Shown in pieces: positions 62,615 through 64,000 of a stretch of 64,000 nucleotides of DNA. The DNA comes from Thunnus maccoyii (lineage: Eukaryota > Chordata > Actinopteri > Scombriformes > Scombridae): positions 25,740,542 through 25,804,541 of the forward strand of contig NC_056543.1 of assembly GCF_910596095.1 (NCBI RefSeq). The letters run 5' to 3'. Each line of letters begins with the position of its first letter. Within the stretch, counting starts at the first letter, position 1. The position numbers and the translations under genes are program-made. Under the pieces are notes generated by a model that had not been told where the DNA came from, searched no databases, and saw nothing but the letters and a program-made list of their open reading frames with translations.

Positions 62615-64000
62615 GTCTGAAGAGAAACACAACTGAAGATGTGGAAACCAATTTTACAATTTAAGAGACCAGTGTTAGCAAGTACAATACAACTTGACAC
62701 TGATAACCCTACTTAAGGTGCATCTTTTGCATCACATAACACTGCAAATATTGCATTATAATCATAAACTCTGCATTTGGAGATTTGATTCAAATTGGCG
62801 GCACCTGGAAAGTGCTCAGCGTCCTCTTGATCACATTCTTCATATGTATTATAAATCCATTATAATATTGTCATCCTGTTTGTCCATGTAGTATTTCTGT
62901 AATTTGTGTTATATTCGAGTCGACGGTTCAAGGACAGAGGATGTTTTATTGCTGTACAGATTGTAAAGCCCCCTGAGGCAAATTTGTGATTGTGATATTG
63001 GGCTATACAAATACATTTTTGTTGACTTGACTACCGAGGTGAGAGCTGAGTACCAGTCTTTCTCAATAACTAACTGCAGTCAGGCTGACCATACCACTGC
63101 TAAAACAAAATGATAACGAAAACTCGTCTGTTAATGAGTCTTAACACATGTCATTTATTTAACACGGTGGCAAAGATGCCCTGTAATGCCTCCATGACGC
63201 TGTGATGCTCCCATGACAACTGACAACCAGGCTGCTATTGTCATCAACACCTGACACTGCATTATAACTTTAGTTTTGTAAGCTAGCTAATCAAGTTGCT
63301 AAAATGAAGCCCTGTTGGATAGCAGGTAAATGTGCAAAACTGACTTTGTTGTGACAGAACGTTTAAAAATGCCGTTTGACAGCCGAGGAAAGACTAAACT
63401 GATGTTTTTTCCCCAAGTTAACTTCACCAGCGTTGACATACAGTCGCTATCGTCAGCTAGCATTGTTAGCGAATGAAAGGAGACCAAAGTTAGACAACTA
63501 TAGCTCTTACTTCCTTTCAGCTTCTGTCCTCGTGCAGGCAGCGCGTTGTTCCGTCTCTGTGCGAGAGGGGTCGACGGGTCAAGTCACTCATAAGTTAAGC
63601 TGAAGATGGGATAAGAGTCCCGTTTATGTGGTTTGTTATTGTTGGAGGCAGCTCTTCCTATTTGGCGCCCTCCTGCCTCCACTCCACACGCTCCCGAGCG
63701 GACATCTGTTGCGCGCAGCACTCGGGGGTGCGCAGCTCTCGGGGGCGTGCTTTAGCCTGCACTGTGAGTCTATTTAATACAGACGTGTCTCCCGTATTTT
63801 CATCCCATCTACCCCTGTTTCGTAATTTCCCGTAGTTCCCCTTTTTATTTTTTTTTCACAGTTATAGAAGATCCTAATTGGTCCGATCAAGTTGTTTCGG
63901 TAAGATCCATAGACTTATACATTTTACCAGCACCACCCTGCTATACTTACACCTGTCCAGGAGGTGGCAGCATACATGCAACAAGCAGCATCTTGTCTTC
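62615..64000. other. tbccd1 5' leader intron, promoter and distal sequence
   Basis: A donor gtaaga on the minus strand at about 63510 implies an untranslated exon just above it, so the promoter lies near 63520-63640. Around 62930-63030 is a stretch with aaagccccctgaggcaaatt and gatattgggctatacaaata, which resembles the end of a common fish interspersed repeat. From 63640 to the end the sequence is locally GC-rich, but no gene is recognised. Confidence 0.5.

Noticed and set aside
63640-64000. GC-rich patch as a possible first exon of a further gene on the plus strand
   Set aside because: No splice donor with a supported coding frame and no recognisable protein; more likely flanking promoter sequence of tbccd1.

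Overview
The window is vertebrate nuclear DNA, and every recognised gene has its closest match in teleost fish. It shows GT-AG introns (many only 75-120 bp), abundant CA/TG microsatellites, fish-type non-autonomous DNA transposon remnants and compact gene spacing. No bacterial, organellar or viral gene was recognised. Gene models were built by hand, joining exons by reading frame, splice signals and remembered human family sequences; no database search was run.

Layout. Positions 1-21869 (+) hold the 3' half of an ELK-type (Kv12) voltage-gated potassium channel. It covers the C-linker, cyclic-nucleotide-binding homology domain and Ser/Pro-rich tail; the PAS and membrane domains lie before position 1. 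Its 3' UTR runs tail-to-tail into armc8 (26515-36552, minus, 22 coding exons, 673 codons, the human length). armc8 is head-to-head with dbr1 (38420-41419, plus, 8 coding exons), the lariat debranching enzyme. dbr1 converges on a rab5 GTPase gene (44266-46437, minus, 5 coding exons). rab5 is head-to-head with tyw4/lcmt2 (48094-53835, plus, 14 coding exons), a wybutosine-synthesis methyltransferase with a kelch domain. tyw4 converges on crygs (54261-56013, minus), a lens gamma-crystallin with a TATA box. Last is tbccd1 (59183-62614, minus, 8 coding exons), whose promoter end is near 63500. The final kilobase shows no gene.

The genes are not a pathway. They are a mix of a neuronal channel, housekeeping factors (ubiquitin-ligase scaffold, RNA debranching, endosome GTPase, tRNA modification, centrosome/Golgi protein) and one lens gene. 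The order keeps old linkages: armc8 beside dbr1, crygs beside tbccd1, and an ELK channel near a Rab5, as seen at several human loci.

The most interesting non-coding signals are: short introns whose 5' end is an AC repeat and whose 3' end is a GT repeat; two apparent GC-AG introns in tyw4; a transposon nested in a foldback element, with an exact 8-bp target duplication and an empty-site copy in the same element; and a TATA/E-box/MEF2 cluster inside a channel intron.
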